Assembly: GCA_900100475.1 (NCBI GenBank)
Contig: FMTU01000011.1
Location: 1-64,000 of the forward strand
Direction of reading: 5' to 3'
DNA length: 64,000 nucleotides
DNA from: Sphingobium faniae
GTDB taxonomy: Bacteria; Pseudomonadota; Alphaproteobacteria; Sphingomonadales; Sphingomonadaceae
Part shown: in pieces, positions 63,280-64,000 of the stretch
Position numbering within the stretch: position 1 is the first letter of the stretch
Layout: each line of letters opens with the position of its first letter
The notes under the pieces: generated by a model
The model's input: the letters and a program-made list of their open reading frames with translations, nothing else
What the model was told of the DNA's origin: nothing
The model's database searches: none
Translations under genes and position numbers: made by a program

Positions 63280-64000
63280 CAGTTCGCCTCCGGCACGAGG
63301 ACATAGAGGCCGATCACGTCGGCGGGTAGGACGGCTTCGACGTCGGTGGTGGCCCCCTCGCCCCGTGTGGCGAACTTCACGCGGTCATGATCCTCTGAAA
63401 GCCGGGCCGCACGATCCTGGGCATAAGCGCTGATCGCGACATCATATTCGGGCAGGCGGGTTAGCGCCTGATCGACCTGCCTTGCGATGACGGGCGGCGC
63501 GATGTCGCCGCTGGCATCGGGTTCGAGCAAAGCCAGGGCGTCGGGGCCTTGTGCGATGGCGGTATTGTCGCCCATGGCGAAAGCCAGCGCGGTGGCTTCT
63601 TCGGCCAACAGTGTCTTTCGACCGCTGGTCGTCAGCTTGAAGCGCAGGCGCAGCAACAGGACGGTGGTGAGTTTGCTCACCGCCGTAGAGCGCCAGGCAC
63701 CGCAGCGGCCGAGCGTGGCCTTGCCTTCGACACCGCCGGGATCGAGCGCCCCTTCGGCCATGGTTTCGGCGAGCATGGCGACCAGCGGATGCGTGCGGCC
63801 GACATGGGCCACATTGGGTTGCAGCTTGTCGGCAAAGCCAATCGCACGCGTGCCCGTCAGATTGCGGGCCGCAAGGCGCTCGCCAAGCTGTTTCGGCAAA
63901 TCCTCATAGCTGACCCGGTAGTGGCTCCCGACCGTACCGAGCGGCGTATCGATGCGCGCCAGTGCCCGGCGGGTGAACCGCTCTACTTCATCGGGGCCGC
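63279..64000 (-). CDS. SNF2-like helicase (DrmD-like), C-terminal part, cut by window edge
   Basis: The last 240 residues of a protein that runs off the right edge; the frame is open to base 64000. The text GSHYRVSYEDLPKQLGERL, IGFADKLQPNVAHVGRTHPL and CGAWRSTAVSKLTTVLLLRL resembles, from memory, the region after the motor domains of DISARM DrmD and related helicases. No helicase motif itself is inside the window, so the call rests on this tail and on context: the stop overlaps the methylase start (TGATG). Confidence 0.6.
   Translation of the reverse strand, partial: GPDEVERFTRRALARIDTPLGTVGSHYRVSYEDLPKQLGERLAARNLTGTRAIGFADKLQPNVAHVGRTHPLVAMLAETMAEGALDPGGVEGKATLGRCGAWRSTAVSKLTTVLLLRLRFKLTTSGRKTLLAEEATALAFAMGDNTAIAQGPDALALLEPDASGDIAPPVIARQVDQALTRLPEYDVAISAYAQDRAARLSEDHDRVKFATRGEGATTDVEAVLPADVIGLYVLVPEAN

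Noticed and set aside
1-64000. tRNA, rRNA or CRISPR arrays
   Set aside because: None was recognised by eye; no cloverleaf with the usual GTTCRANNC arm and no regularly spaced direct repeats beyond those listed.

Overview
The window is GC-rich and its proteins read as alphaproteobacterial, most likely a sphingomonad (Sphingomonadaceae). This is inferred from the flavour of the genes: an F-type conjugation cluster of the sphingomonad kind, a CueR/CopA pair, a cyclic beta-glucan synthase and DUF1173-like proteins. No rRNA, tRNA, replication gene, integrase, relaxase or coupling protein is visible, so whether this is an integrative element, a plasmid or a chromosomal island cannot be settled here.

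Layout. (1) 0-6 kb: the end of a Cu(I)-exporting ATPase with a translationally coupled CueR-type regulator, a small DUF465 protein, a ParD-like protein paired with a methionine aminopeptidase, an IS66 transposase remnant, and a P2-type cation ATPase. (2) 6-11 kb: poorly coding DNA, a small membrane protein, a DUF1173-like protein with a nuclease-like C-terminus, a periplasmic lytic transglycosylase preceded by a perfect inverted repeat that would bury its ribosome site, and two small regulator-like genes read leftwards. (3) 11.2-30.4 kb: a compact set of F-type mating-pair-formation genes, traA-L-E-K-B-dsbC-V-C-orf-trbI-S26 peptidase-W-orf-U-trbC-N-F-H-G. Most neighbours overlap by 1-20 bases. 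(4) 30.4-36.4 kb: a small membrane protein, a hipBA deletion scar, a SulP transporter, a second DUF1173-like protein that has lost the nuclease motif, a DksA/TraR zinc protein, a coiled-coil protein, a secreted protein and a frameshifted DUF123 gene. (5) 36.6-54.8 kb: a stress and envelope block with three universal stress proteins, a CYTH-CHAD triphosphatase, an L,D-transpeptidase, a 2808-residue cyclic beta-1,2-glucan synthase, PEP synthase and a DUF2238-like membrane protein. (6) 54.8-64 kb: an intact hipBA module behind three evenly spaced palindromes, a complete ISNCY-family insertion with a 5-bp target duplication, and a leftward operon of a SNF2-like helicase (partial), a large Eco57I/DrmMI-like methylase and an HNH nuclease, closed by a terminator.

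How it fits together. The tra cluster builds the pilus and secretion channel, with the transglycosylase opening the peptidoglycan. The DUF1173-like pair brackets the transfer locus. The cargo mixes metal export, ion transport, stress proteins, envelope modification, a toxin-antitoxin pair and a defence module, which is typical of a mobile fitness island. The most interesting candidates are the helicase-methylase-HNH module, which looks like half of a class 1 DISARM system ending in HNH rather than drmABC; the paired DUF1173-like proteins; and the regulatory structures in front of the transglycosylase and hipBA.
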